Assembly: GCA_047967505.1 (NCBI GenBank)
Contig: CM106538.1
Direction: 5' to 3' (one strand)
From: Dipteris shenzhenensis
Taxonomy: Eukaryota; Polypodiophyta; Polypodiopsida; Gleicheniales
DNA length: 64,000 bases
A program made the position numbers and the translations under genes. Under the pieces are notes generated by a model. It ran no database searches. It was not told the DNA's origin and saw only the letters and a list, made by a program, of their open reading frames with translations. Numbering within the stretch: position 1 is the first letter of the stretch; each line of letters opens with the position of its first letter. Positions 42,810 through 53,359 of this stretch are shown here, in pieces.

Positions 42810-42951
42810 TCTACGAACTTTAGGGTGCAGGCTAAAGTTTATGAAGAATCCAGACTGGTAATCACCTGAATGGCCTGATGTTGCTGCCTCAAATGCTCCC
42901 ACCAATCGTGATAGCACAACTCGTGTTCTTTGTTCCGATGGCAATGATTGA
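42810..42951 (+). pseudogene. Coiled-coil protein pseudogene, 3' end
   Basis: Joining 10769 to 42810 and dropping one GTTAC gives NPVRRVVTLRTLGCRLKFMK, then PEWPDVAASNAPTNRDSTTR and VLCSDGND-stop at 42951, with one in-frame TAA after KNPDW. This restores a continuous end to the ORF at 9270-10769 and independently confirms that A inserted here. Confidence 0.5.
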
Positions 42952-43690
42952 ATGTGTGCATCTACAACTACTTCTTGTTGCTTCTCTACAAGGAGTCTTC
43001 TTTGTTCTCATTGTTTCTCCCTTCGCAGATTTTGCAAAAGTGTCTTCTGTTGCCAATCCGATACTGTGCCAGTGCTTTACTTGACCTGCACTCTGTTCCT
43101 TGTGCCTTGACTTGGCTTTTTGGCTTTCCTATCTCACCGCCTCTGTCTGCTTCTCTTGTAATCCATGGTGAGCTGCATGTTGCCATTGATGCCATGGCCA
43201 TGATCAGCAGTCCATAATACACCTAGAGAAGCTAGTTGTTCAGGCAAGCAAAGAATAGAAGACAACTTACCTGAAAGAAGACAATGGCAAACCAAAGTCT
43301 ACGCAAGGTCACGTTGAGGTGCGTACAGGTTTTGCATGGCATTTGCAAGGTGGGGGCAGGTTGCAGATACTTAATCTTCCAAGATTTTATGGGCGGGAGG
43401 TGTCAAAATTTGAAATTTGTGAGAGTAGAAAAATTTCAACTGCCGGTTTTTCCCCCTCCAATGATACACTTCAGCAAAATCGGATATCCCAAACAAGTGC
43501 AATGTGGCCTAAAATGCTTCAAAACACAAATAGGCCAAAGGGAAAACTATCAGCTTTGATGCTGTGTATTATTAAATGCAATGACCTTTGGCATACTTAT
43601 GAGCAATATAGCAAGCAAGTCCATGGAAAAAGAAACAATTCAAATTTGTAAATAGTGTTGGATTTATTGAAATATCTTTGTACATGCACA
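42952..43690. other. Unassigned stretch
   Basis: Overlapping frames at 42948-43217 and 43284-43651 show no domain. Nothing recognised. Confidence 0.4.
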
Positions 43691-44046
43691 AATTGCACTT
43701 TTCCAACTTCTTTCATTTTAGGGTGAATCTAGATACCAATACCAACAACTATCAATGTTTTAAGACCACCATGCACTAGTCCCAATAGTTTGGATTCCAA
43801 ATTTTCAATTGGGGCTCTTCACAGGCAGCCTCTTCTAGAAGGACTATATTTCTTCGAGTTTGGAGGGGTTCTCCCTTTTTCTCGGAGGTTTCTACCGGAT
43901 TGAGATGGCACTATCAGCCTCAATCCTTTTCTTTTGGCTCTTGAGCTTTTTGTGCATTGCATGATGTATCCCGTATGGAGCTTGCTCTAACAGTTTTTCT
44001 TTAATACTTAATAGAAGTCTCTTTTTGCCAAAAAAAAAAAAAAATC
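43691..44046 (+). mobile_element. Possible 3' end of a LINE
   Basis: T-rich, stop-rich stretch ending 'agtctctttttgcc' and a run of 15 A (44030-44044). A LINE-like 3' untranslated region with poly(A) would look like this, but no RT or endonuclease is present and no target duplication was found. Could be a processed remnant of something else. Confidence 0.3.
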
Positions 44047-44379
44047 ACTCCGTTTTGGTTTTCAACAAATCAAAAGAAAGTTATGGAGCATGCCCTCAAA
44101 TGGTATGCATCTTTAGCACAACATTGGAGGGCCATTAACCCATGCATAATGATCTCATTTAGGTGTGTCCTTGGGTTGAGGAGAAGCTCACATAGTGTAC
44201 TTTAGAATGATTACTTGGTTGCATGCATGTATAGAATAAAATTTTGATGTTTTTGAATAAATTTCTATATCCTATAGTCTTCAGGATGCATGCTTCACAT
44301 GCAACATAGCACTTGTAATGCTTTAACAGTCTTGTTCCAAATCCTTATTCCATAATTTTTTGCTCTCATGTTCAAGTTA
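44047..44379. other. Unassigned stretch
   Basis: AT-rich, nothing recognised. Flanks the duplicated segment. Confidence 0.4.
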
Positions 44380-44590
44380 AAATGTGTACTACAACTTGAA
44401 GACAAAGTTTTTCAAATTTCATTGAGCAATGCATAAGTTATGGGTCATGCAAGATACCCATATATAGAAAAGTCCCTGAAGCAAACAATGACCAAGAGTG
44501 TCATTCACAAGATGGTCATATTGTAGGAGGAATTGTGGGAAGGCCTTCAATACTATAAGAACCCATGGTTTGGGAAGCAGAGGAACAGAG

Positions 44591-44848
44591 ATGGAAAGCC
44601 ACAAAGGCAATGACATTTTTCGTACCGCTTTTCCTGCGATTGATGAAGCCATTTCGCAAGTGGTCCCTTGACAGCCCAAGATTGTCATAGATGAGATTGA
44701 TCACTTGGAGGAGGAACGTAGAGTGACCAAGAGTGTCATTCACAAGATGGTCATATTGCAAGAGGAACTGTGGGAAGGCCTTCAATACTATAAGTACCCA
44801 CTATTTGCAAAGTATGTTGTTGAAGGCCCCCACTGTGCAAAGTGTTGA
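44591..44848 (+). pseudogene. Small ORF family copy 2 (one internal stop)
   Basis: 85-codon frame starting MESHKGNDIF and ending LFAKYVVEGPHCAKC-stop. A TGA replaces the CGA Arg codon in the VVPRQPK core. Otherwise the frame is intact and matches copies at 46844 and 48852. Function unknown. Confidence 0.35.
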
Positions 44849-46608
44849 GCCCTTATCTTGGAATCCTTGTGTAAATAAAAAGTCCTTGAAAGATCTTAGA
44901 GTTGATCTCTTGTAATCTTGGATATATATTACCTAGGACATTTTTAGGCACTGACCACCCCTCTAATATAATCATCATTTCAATAGAACTTGAGTTAAGT
45001 ATAGTAAATTGTCTTCTTTGAAAACAAAAAAAAGTAGTAAATTGTCTTTGTATTTATCCATCCTTAGATATGATGGTGGTCTCTTTTCAAAATGTAGAAG
45101 AGTAAAACTTGGTTGTATACTACCCGAGTATATAACTTTAGGGGCTGACTATACATTTGGCTTTTCTATATAACTTCAATTTTAAAGTAATAATTTGCCA
45201 TTTATCAGTCCTTGGATATGGCTGCTTCACTCAACTAGACTTTTAAATTTGAAAATGTTGGATTTAGTTGGATTCAAAGGTTCTACTTTCTTATGACTGC
45301 TTCACTCAGTTGGAATTTATAATTTGAAAATGTTTCCCTGAGCTGGGACTTTATAATTTGATGGACATTTTTCCATAATACAGTACGATTCTATAGCTTG
45401 CAATTCATTTAGGATTTGTGGCGATGGCTGAATTCTGATAATACATAAAGAGAACTAGCCTAAAGGGGACTATTTTAGTATAAACACTTTGCAATAATAC
45501 GATCCATTTTAGGATAGCAAGGTGATAGTGCAAGATAAGTGGTTAGGATAAGTGTTCACCAGCACACTGGTTGGTTGCATAGTAGGATATTAGTTGCCAC
45601 CAACACGGTGTTTTGCTTCTATTATTACAAGATAATGGAATGCAATTCATTCGTTTAGGATTTGTGGTCACCCATGGATTTGTGGTCACAGCCCAATTGT
45701 TGAAATTTGACAATAGTTAAAGAGAACCAACCTAAAGGGGATACCATAAACAAATACATTTTCTAATATTTCACCAGCCCGTCGGAGGTTGAAATCTTAC
45801 AATAATTACAGAGAACCAGCCTATTTGTGGGAGATATTTTCCTTGTGTGCAACCAAGGAAAATGCAATTGGATCCCATGACATCCCATTAGATAACTAAA
45901 AACAAGCACGGTGGTTGTTTGGCATATACTAAAAACAAGCGTGGGGTTAATCTATCATTTGGGATTTACAAAAAACAAGAGCAGTGATTTTTTGGGACAT
46001 ATGATGAGGATCGAGGTCAAAGCTCCTCTGCCCAATTGAGATGCTAGGATTCTAATCCATAAAATTGAGATACAATCCATCTATTGACCCAACATCCAGG
46101 CCCCCTTTTTGCAATACGAGGAAAACAAAACAAAATACCATATGTGCAAAAACAAAATACAGTATGTGCAAATTAAATTTAACTAATTTAAGTACTAAGA
46201 AAAGAACTGATTTCAGCCACCGAGCTCATCAACAGCTAATGTCTATTTAACCACACTAGTGTTTGAGCTAAATCATCCACGATTGCATATGACGTTCCAA
46301 CCACCAGGTTGGTTTAGTAAAATAATAATATATTGATGTTCTGTTGCAAAATATATTGTTGTTCAAGTTTGGAATGTGTATTACAATCTGAAGACAAAGT
46401 TTGTTGAATTCCATTAAGCAATGCATAAGCTATGGGTCATGCAAGATACCCATATATAGAAAAGTCTCTAAACCTCACCAAAAATGGCTATACACAAGCA
46501 AACAATGACCCAAGAGTGTCATTCACAAGATGGTCATATTGCAGGAGGAACTGTGGGAAGGCCTTCAATACTCTAAGAACCCATGGTTTGGGAAGCGGAG
46601 GAACAAAA

Positions 46609-46866
46609 ATGGAAAGCCATAGAGGCAATGACATTTTTCCTACCACTTTTCCTGAGATTGATAAAGCCATTTCACAAGTGGTCCCTCGACAACCCAAGAT
46701 TGTCGTAGATGAGATTGATCACTTGGAGGAGGAACATAGAGTTTCCAAGAGTGTCATTCACAAGATGGTCATATTCCAGGAGGAACTGTGGGAAGGCCTT
46801 CAATACTATAAGAACCCAGGGTTTGGGAAGCAGAGGAATAGAGATGGAAAGCCACAGAGGCAATGA
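46609..46866 (+). CDS. Small ORF family copy 3 (alternative C-terminus)
   Basis: 85 codons, MESHRGNDIFPTTFPEIDKA, core VPRQPKIVVDEIDHLEEEHR, then a KMVIFQEELWEGLQYYKNP segment. It ends GFGKQRNRDGKPQRQ because the next module begins instead of the usual LFAKYV ending. Function unknown. Confidence 0.3.
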   Translation: MESHRGNDIFPTTFPEIDKAISQVVPRQPKIVVDEIDHLEEEHRVSKSVIHKMVIFQEELWEGLQYYKNPGFGKQRNRDGKPQRQ

Positions 46867-47101
46867 CATTTTTCCTACCGCTTTTCCTGAGATTGATGAA
46901 GCCATTTTGCAAGTGGTCCCTAGACAACCCAAGATTGTTGTAGATGAGACTGAACTCGTGGATGAGGAACATAGAGTTCCCAAGAGTGTCATTCATAAGA
47001 TGGTCATATTGCAGGAGGAACTGTGGGAAGGCCTTCAATACTATAAGAACCCACTATTTGCAAAGTATGTTGCTAAAGGCCCCCACTGTGGAAAGTGTTG
47101 A
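46844..47101 (+). CDS. Small ORF family copy 4
   Basis: 85 codons, MESHRGNDIFPTAFPEIDEA, core VPRQPKIVVDETELVDEEHR, ends LFAKYVAKGPHCGKC-stop. Overlaps the end of the preceding copy in another frame. Function unknown; predicted helical in its C-terminal half. Confidence 0.35.
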   Translation: MESHRGNDIFPTAFPEIDEAILQVVPRQPKIVVDETELVDEEHRVPKSVIHKMVILQEELWEGLQYYKNPLFAKYVAKGPHCGKC

Positions 47102-48851
47102 GCCCTTAACTTGGAATCCTTGCGTAAATATAAAGTCCTTGAAAGATCTCAGAGTTGATATCTTGGAATCTTGGATATATATTACCCAGGACATTTTTAG
47201 GGGCTGACCACCCCTCTAATACAGTCATCTTTTCAATAGAGCTTGAGTTAAGTAGTAAATTGTCTTCTTTGAAAACAAAAAAAAGTAGTAAATTGTCTTT
47301 GTATTTATCCATCTTTAGATACGATGGTGGTCAATGTAGAAGAGTAAAACTTGGTTGTATACTTCCTGGGTATATAACTTTACGGGCTGACTATACATTT
47401 GGCTTTTCTATATAACTTCAATTTTAAAGTAATAATTTGCCATTTCTTGGTCCTTGGATATGACCGCTTCACTCAACTGGACTTTTAAATTTGAAAATGT
47501 TGAATTTAGTTGGATTCAAAGGTTCTATTGTCTTATGTGACTGCTTCACTCAATTGGAATTTATAATTTGAAAATGTTTCCCTGACTTGGACTTTATAAT
47601 TTGATGGACATTTTTCCATAATATAGTATGATTCTATAGCTTACAATTCATTTAGGATTTGTGGTGGTGGTTGAATTTTGATAATAGATAAACGGAACTA
47701 GCCTAAAGGGGACTATTTTAGTATAACACTTTGCAACAATACGATCCATTTTAGGATAGCAAGGTGGTAGTGCAAGATAAGTGGTCAGGATAAGTGTTTG
47801 CCATAGCACATTGGTTGGTTGCACAGTAGGATATTAGTTGCCACCAACACGGTGTTTTGCTTCTATTATTACAAGATAAATGGAATGTAATTCATTCGTT
47901 TAGGATTTGTGGTCACCCATGGATTTGTGGTCACATCCCAGTGGTTGAAATTTGAAGATAGTTAAAGAGAACCAACCTAAAGGGGATACCATAAACAAAT
48001 GCATTTTCTTATATTTCACTAGCTCGTCAGTGGTTGAAATCTTACAATAGTTACAAAGAACTGGCCTATTTGTGGGAGATATTTTACTTATGTGCAACCA
48101 AGGAGAATGCAGTTGGATCCCATGACATCCCATTAGATAACTAGAAACAAGCACAGTGGTTGTTTCGCATATACTAAAAACAAGTGTGGGGTTAATCTAT
48201 TTTTTGGGATTTACAAAAAACAAGAGTGGTGGTTTTTTGGGACATATGATGAGGATCAAGGTCAAATCTCCTCTACCCAATTGAGATGCTAGGATTCTAA
48301 TCCATAAAATTGAGATACAATCCATTTGTTGACCCAACATGCAAGCCTCCTTTTTGCAATATAAGGAAAACAAAACAATAATACCATATGTGCAAAACAA
48401 AATACAGTATGTGCAAATTAAATTTAACTAATTTAAGTACTAAGAAACACACTGATTTCAACCACCGAGCAGGTTAACATCTAATGTCTATTCAACCACA
48501 CTGGTGTTTGAGTTGAATCATCCATGATTGCATGACGTTCCAACCACCAGATTGGTTTAGTAAAATAATAATATATTGATGTTCTATTGCAAAACATATT
48601 GTTGTGCAAGTTTGGAATGTGTACTACAACCTGAAGATAGAGTTTTCTGAATTCCGCTGAGCAATGCATAAGTTATGTGTCATGCAAGATACCCATATAT
48701 AGAAAAGTCATTGAACCTCACCAAAAATGGCTATACACAAGCAAACAATGACCCAAGAGTGTCATTCACAAGATGGTCATATTGTAAGAGGAACTGTGGG
48801 AAGGCCTTCAATACTATAAGATTCCATAGTTTGGGAAGCAGAGGAATAGAG

Positions 48852-49112
48852 ATGGAAAGCCATAGAGGCAATGACATTTTTCCTACCACTTTTCCTGAGA
48901 TTGATGAAGCCATTTCGCAAGTGGTCCCTCGACAACCCAAGATTGTTGTCGTAGATGAGATTGATCACTTGGAGATGGAACATAGAGTTCTCAAGAGTGT
49001 CATTCACAAGATGGTCATATTGCAGGAGGAACTATGGGAAGGCCTTCAATACTATAAGAACCCACTGTTTGCGAAGTATGTTGCTGAAGGCCCCCACTGT
49101 GCAAAGTGTTGA
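48852..49112 (+). CDS. Small ORF family copy 5
   Basis: 86 codons. One extra Val (in-frame 3-base insertion, KIVVVDEIDHLE) relative to the others; ends LFAKYVAEGPHCAKC-stop. Frame kept despite several substitutions. Function unknown. Confidence 0.35.
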   Translation: MESHRGNDIFPTTFPEIDEAISQVVPRQPKIVVVDEIDHLEMEHRVLKSVIHKMVILQEELWEGLQYYKNPLFAKYVAEGPHCAKC

Positions 49113-49350
49113 GCCCTTAACCCAGAATCCTTGCGTAAATATAAAGTCCTTCAAAGATCTCAGAGTTGTTGATCTCTTGGAATCTTGGATATATATTACC
49201 CAAGACATTTTTAAGAGCTGACCACCCCTCTAATACAATCATCTTTTCAATAGAACTTAAGTAGTAAATTGTCTTTGTACTTATCCATCTTTTGATATGA
49301 TGGTGGTCTCTTTTCAAAATGTAGAAGAGTAAAAGTTGGTTGTATACTAC

Positions 49351-49489
49351 CATCTGCAACTAAGTGACTTCTGCTTCCAAATTGGTCACCCTCGCAGAAT
49401 CACCCCCTACACCATATTGTGTGGCAAGCCGAGAGAGCAACTAGGAACAAATTTATAGTTGTACATTAAGAGGCTGTGCCCAAAAAGAA
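49351..49489. other. Unassigned junction
   Basis: Short unique sequence between the duplicated block and the coiled-coil fragment. Confidence 0.3.
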
Positions 49490-49800
49490 AACCCGATTGA
49501 GGACACCATAGAGAATGAGTCCTTGCGGAGTCAGGATGCAAGGGTTTAGCAACAGGAGGACAGGGTGGCAGTTCTTGAAGCATAGGTGCAAGTGGTGGAA
49601 GCTCACATAGAGGCCACTCAGCAACTGCATTTGGAGTATGTTTCGGGCATTCAAGAGGAATTGTTACACCGATGTACTACCAATGCACTGGCTGAGTACT
49701 TAAGGGCTTTTTCGAGAAATGTAAGCATCAACATGAAGCACATGGGCACACTCCTAGAGGCTTTTCAAGGGGATGTGCGGGCAGAGTGGGACAGATAGAT
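49490..49800 (+). pseudogene. Coiled-coil fragment, unknown family
   Basis: Plus-strand frame QDARV-stop-QQEDRVAVLEA-stop-VQVVEAHIEATQQLH...ALAEYLRAFSRNVSIN...EAFQGDVRAEWDR-stop. Heptad-rich first half. It abuts the 3' end of the gypsy element on the other strand. Unrecognised; may be a retroelement gag or tail. Confidence 0.3.
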
Positions 49801-49984
49801 TGCATGTTGGAATGTGATTGTCATTCCCACAAACATGTCGGCGGGAGCTGGTTCCGCAACAACACCGACCTGAAATGGATGGGGATGCAGGTGCTGGTGT
49901 GGGTTCCAGTCTGCAAAGTGCATATGCTAGTGAGAATGGAACACAGATTATGCAATAGAGACATAACATATAATGCCAATGGAT

Positions 49985-50880
49985 TGTGTCGAGATTTCTT
50001 AACACTACACACCATTGCTAGGGCTTCTCTTTCTGTGGCAGTATACTTGATCTTTGTATCATTGAGTTGTCAAACTAGCAAAGTAGAATGGGTAGTCTTT
50101 CTTATGTTCACTAGGTTCGCAAAGCACACTCCCAATCACATACTTGGAGCAGTCGATATCTCAATTGGGAGATATAAGGATGGGTGATGTGATTAGGTGC
50201 CACATTAAAATCTCAAAGGCTTGGTTGCATTCTTCTGTCCATAAGAATTCCACCAATAATTTGTAAAGTGGTATGGCTATCATGGCATACCACAAGATAA
50301 ATCTTCTATAGTAGCTAGCATGTCCCATAAAGACCTGTACACCTTTGGAATTTGTAGGAGGGGGAAATTCCATGATGATTTTGATGTTGTCCATGTTAGT
50401 TGAATCCCATGTTGAAAACAATGTTTCTCAAAACAACTCTGTAGGTGACCATGAACTGGCATTTTGTTGGATTTAGGGAGATGCCATACTTCTTCCATTT
50501 GATTAGAACTGCTTCAAGGCATTTCAAGTGGTCTTGCTTGTTGGAGTGGATGCACAAATCATCCAATAATACCTATAGGAACTTATTCAAAAATGACTTG
50601 AAGGTGGTGAACATGACTCTATGGAATGTGGCCGGGGCATTAGAAATGCTGAATGGCATGACTCTATAGGAAAATATACCTCGAGTATACCCCATTCTAT
50701 AGCAAATTCTATTTTTGATTGATCAATAGCAGCAGGAGCAATTGGTGCTTGATTATAGCCACTAAAGCCATCCAACAACATCTATATCTCTGATCCAGCC
50801 ACATTTTCCAATACTACATCTAAGAATTCTTCTATTTTGTCATAGACCATGGTGCCATATTTTAACCTTAGGGTGGGCAC
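49985..50880 (-). pseudogene. Ty3/gypsy RT and RNase H remnant
   Basis: Joined frames give RT palm block A (MLLDGFSGYNQ, 50781 downward), FAIEWGILEVYFPIESC, the active-site block VLLDDLCIHSNKQDH (LDD kept), LIKWKKYGISLNPTKCQF, and the connection region IIMEFPPPTNSKGVQVFMGH then SYYRRFI and EFLWTEECNQAFE (50421-50161). RNase H follows: SPILISPNWDIDCSKYVIGS and DYPFYFASLTTQ. At least three frameshifts and several stops. Confidence 0.82.
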
Positions 50881-51300
50881 CTTCCCTAATAGGTATCGTG
50901 TGTACTACCACTTCTAGTGAAATTCCCTTCATTTTCTTGTATGCCCATGCTAGGAAATCTCAGTATTCCATTAGGAGTTATTTTAGCTTTGTTTTTTCTT
51001 CTTGTGTGAGCTGTTTCCCAATGAATACCAATTTCTCTTCCTCCCCTTCAAGGGCAAGGTTTACTGTGCCAATTTTGGCCAGTCCCTTCTAGATCAAAGT
51101 CTCTCCAATGTTATTGGTTTGTTGCACTTCAAATTCTCTTACTGGCCTTTGCATTGCTATGGGGACACTACTACTTGTGTAGTTCTTGAAGTACTCTGGC
51201 ACTTCTTGAAGATCTGCCTATGATGGTGTTGAACTAGCCTTGTTAGATATGATCAATGCCCCACCTCCTGGTAACCACCAATGGTCCAAGGTGCTCAAGT
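50881..51300 (-). other. Gypsy pol linker, degraded
   Basis: Lies between the RT and the solo LTR on the minus strand, no readable domain. Confidence 0.35.
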
Positions 51301-51983
51301 TGTAAGGCCCCCATATGAGGAGAAGCCATGTGTGAGCTCGAGACACTGGATGGATCCTCACTTGCATGTCAAATGAGGTCTATCAATGAGATCGTTGATG
51401 GTAGAAAGGTGATCTATGTGAGTCTAGCCTATGGGCTAGGTAGAGTAGGTAAGCTGGTAGCACAACGAGGCACATTGTCTTGATTGTGTGGGAGCCCCTT
51501 ACTCTTGCTGGGGCCTGGGGGCTAGTTGGGGGGGGTCCCATGGGGGCCAGCGGCCCCCCTGGTGGGGGTTCGGGGGCGAGAGCCCCAAGGTGACTATATA
51601 GGGAATATTCCCTAAATATTCCATGGACGACTAGTTGGTTCCACTGACTAGGTTAACTAGTCGGCTTCACTGACTAGATTGATTGGTCGGTTGCACCGAC
51701 TACGTTGATTTGACTACCGCCCTCATAGCTATAAAGAGGTGACCTCCCCAGTCCATTGTACCAGATCAAATCTTTCAGTAGAGATCTTCCAGCAATAGCT
51801 AGTAGCTCTTCACCTAGTATCTGTCTAGATTACCATCTAAGCTCCACTTTGGGAGCACATGGGTGGATGGAGCCATCATCTATACTACCTTAGTATTGAA
51901 GGAAAATTTTGTTCGTCTCTAGTTTGATGTGTACTCTCTATTCTTTGTTCAGTTTCCGTTCCGCTGCACCGTGTAATTTAACA
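51301..51983. repeat. Probable solo LTR, ~683 bp
   Basis: Begins TGTAAGGCCCCCATATG and ends TGTAATTTAACA; has a GC-rich G/C-run part (51520-51600), TATA-like 'ctatataggg' at 51595 and a 26-bp repeat around 'gactagttggttccactgactag' (51630-51705, three degenerate copies). It interrupts gypsy sequence that continues on both sides. A near-repeat CAAGT/CAAGC at its edges could be a mutated target duplication. Not certain. Confidence 0.42.
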
Positions 51984-52249
51984 AGCCTGACATGGGCTAT
52001 GAAAACTATGCGGCATAGGATCATTAACCAATTTTTTAGGCTCTTGTGGACTTTCTTTTTCTGAAGTCTCGTTATTGTCAAGATTCATCCACACATGTGG
52101 CTTAAACTTTCAATACTTCTTACGTTGAGAATTGTGGGGTAACTTTTCCATAGGTAAAGTACTCCCAAGTAAAGGTTCATTTGCTATGCATACTCCTTCA
52201 AGTCCATTAGGAGACCATTCAAGAGGAGGTGGCTAAAATTTTGTGGGAG

Positions 52250-52822
52250 CTAGCTTGGTAAGATACAACTTGACGATCCTAGTTTGGACTTGTTCAAACT
52301 CATTGAAGTGGTCAGCCTTGGCTTTGTGTGGCGATGTCCTCCTTCCACTTTCTTGCAGGATCGTCTACTATTATTCAACTTTGGAGATTCCACTTTGGGA
52401 AGTTCAACTACCATAAGGGCATGGAGAATGTCTAAATCATTCTCAAAGACATGGTCTTCTAATGAAGCATTTTCAGCCTCTATTTCAAGGTCCCAAGGAA
52501 AATCCGAGTCCTTATTGGAATTGTTAGCTTCTTTAGGTTCACTATTCCATTCAAGGTCAACCATAAAGAATGGCACTTCTGGATCAATTGGTTCTTCATG
52601 TGTGATTGGAGGTTTTACCTACATGACCTTAGCATCAATTTGCAAGAAGATGGGACCTAGAGTATGGCAGTTGTCAATGGTCGCCAATTCTTGGACCTAT
52701 CCCCACATTGACTTTTACTCCTATCCCCACATTGCTCCTATCCACAATGGGTTTTATTGCTCCTATCCCCACATTGACTTTTACTGCGGTCTTGTAATTT
52801 TGGATTGCTAATCTATCAATTC
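52250..52822 (-). pseudogene. Gypsy protease-RT linker
   Basis: Minus-strand frame 52576-52250 is acidic (SEPKEANNSNKDSDFPWDLE, ENDLDILHALMVVELPKVES) and follows the protease, as in gypsy polyproteins. A short tandem repeat of 'ctcctatccccacattgact' lies at 52695-52790. Confidence 0.5.
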
Positions 52823-53290
52823 TTAATGATGAAGGATTGATTCTTCACACAACCAAGGACTTCCAAGAAATATTTGATAAGATTTCTTGGGGAGATCCAA
52901 GATTGTGAATTGAAGAGTAAAGTGGAATCCTGCGACTTTTGTGGACACTCCATTCACTATTTCCAAGGGCTTTGCACATGAATCATCTACAAGCTGTATG
53001 TTGAAATTAGCCTTTTGCATTGGTGGGAGACCCCATTCATCATAGATGTCCTTCCCAATCTCTGGGAGAGTTTCAAAGGGTGGATTGAGCTAGCAAATAC
53101 CTCTCCCCCTATGGAAGACATCAAAGACATCCCTATGTGGATGGGTGAGAGAGATGACATACACAACATCACCGTGCCTTTGATCCATAAAGCATATGAT
53201 GAAGTCCAAGACATGGTGGATGGTGGAGCGGGTGTGAATGTCCTATCCACAATTTCATAAGAGGATTCTCATTGGAATGGACACTAGAAA
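52823..53290 (-). pseudogene. Gypsy retropepsin with internal inversion
   Basis: The C-terminal half (FTLQFTILDLPKKSYQIFLG, SPWL) reads on the minus strand at 53020-52823. The N-terminal half with the active site (HNITVPLIHKAYDEV then MVDGGAGVNVLSTIS) reads on the plus strand at about 53080-53258. In a normal protease the DGGAG part precedes the LGSPWL part on one strand, so ~240 bp between about 53020 and 53260 has been inverted. Confidence 0.68.
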
Positions 53291-53359
53291 AATTAGAATA
53301 CTAGAGATTGCGGCACCTTCAAGTTGGCATGGTGGTACATTATGTTATGGATATTGTTG

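Larger units (their letters stand above)
44380..49350. repeat. ~2-kb segmental tandem duplication, 2.3 copies
   Basis: Three units beginning 'aatgtgta.tacaa.ctgaaga' at about 44380, 46375 and 48615 (periods ~1,995 and ~2,240 bp). The second unit is longer because a ~240-bp module is present three times instead of two. Shared landmarks: 'gggtcatgcaagatacccatatatag', 'ggatatatattacc.aggacattttta', 'cctaaaggggactattttagtata', 'caccaacacggtgttttgcttc', 'aatattgatgttctgttgca'. The third unit stops at about 49350. The sequence between the small ORFs has no other gene. Confidence 0.85.
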
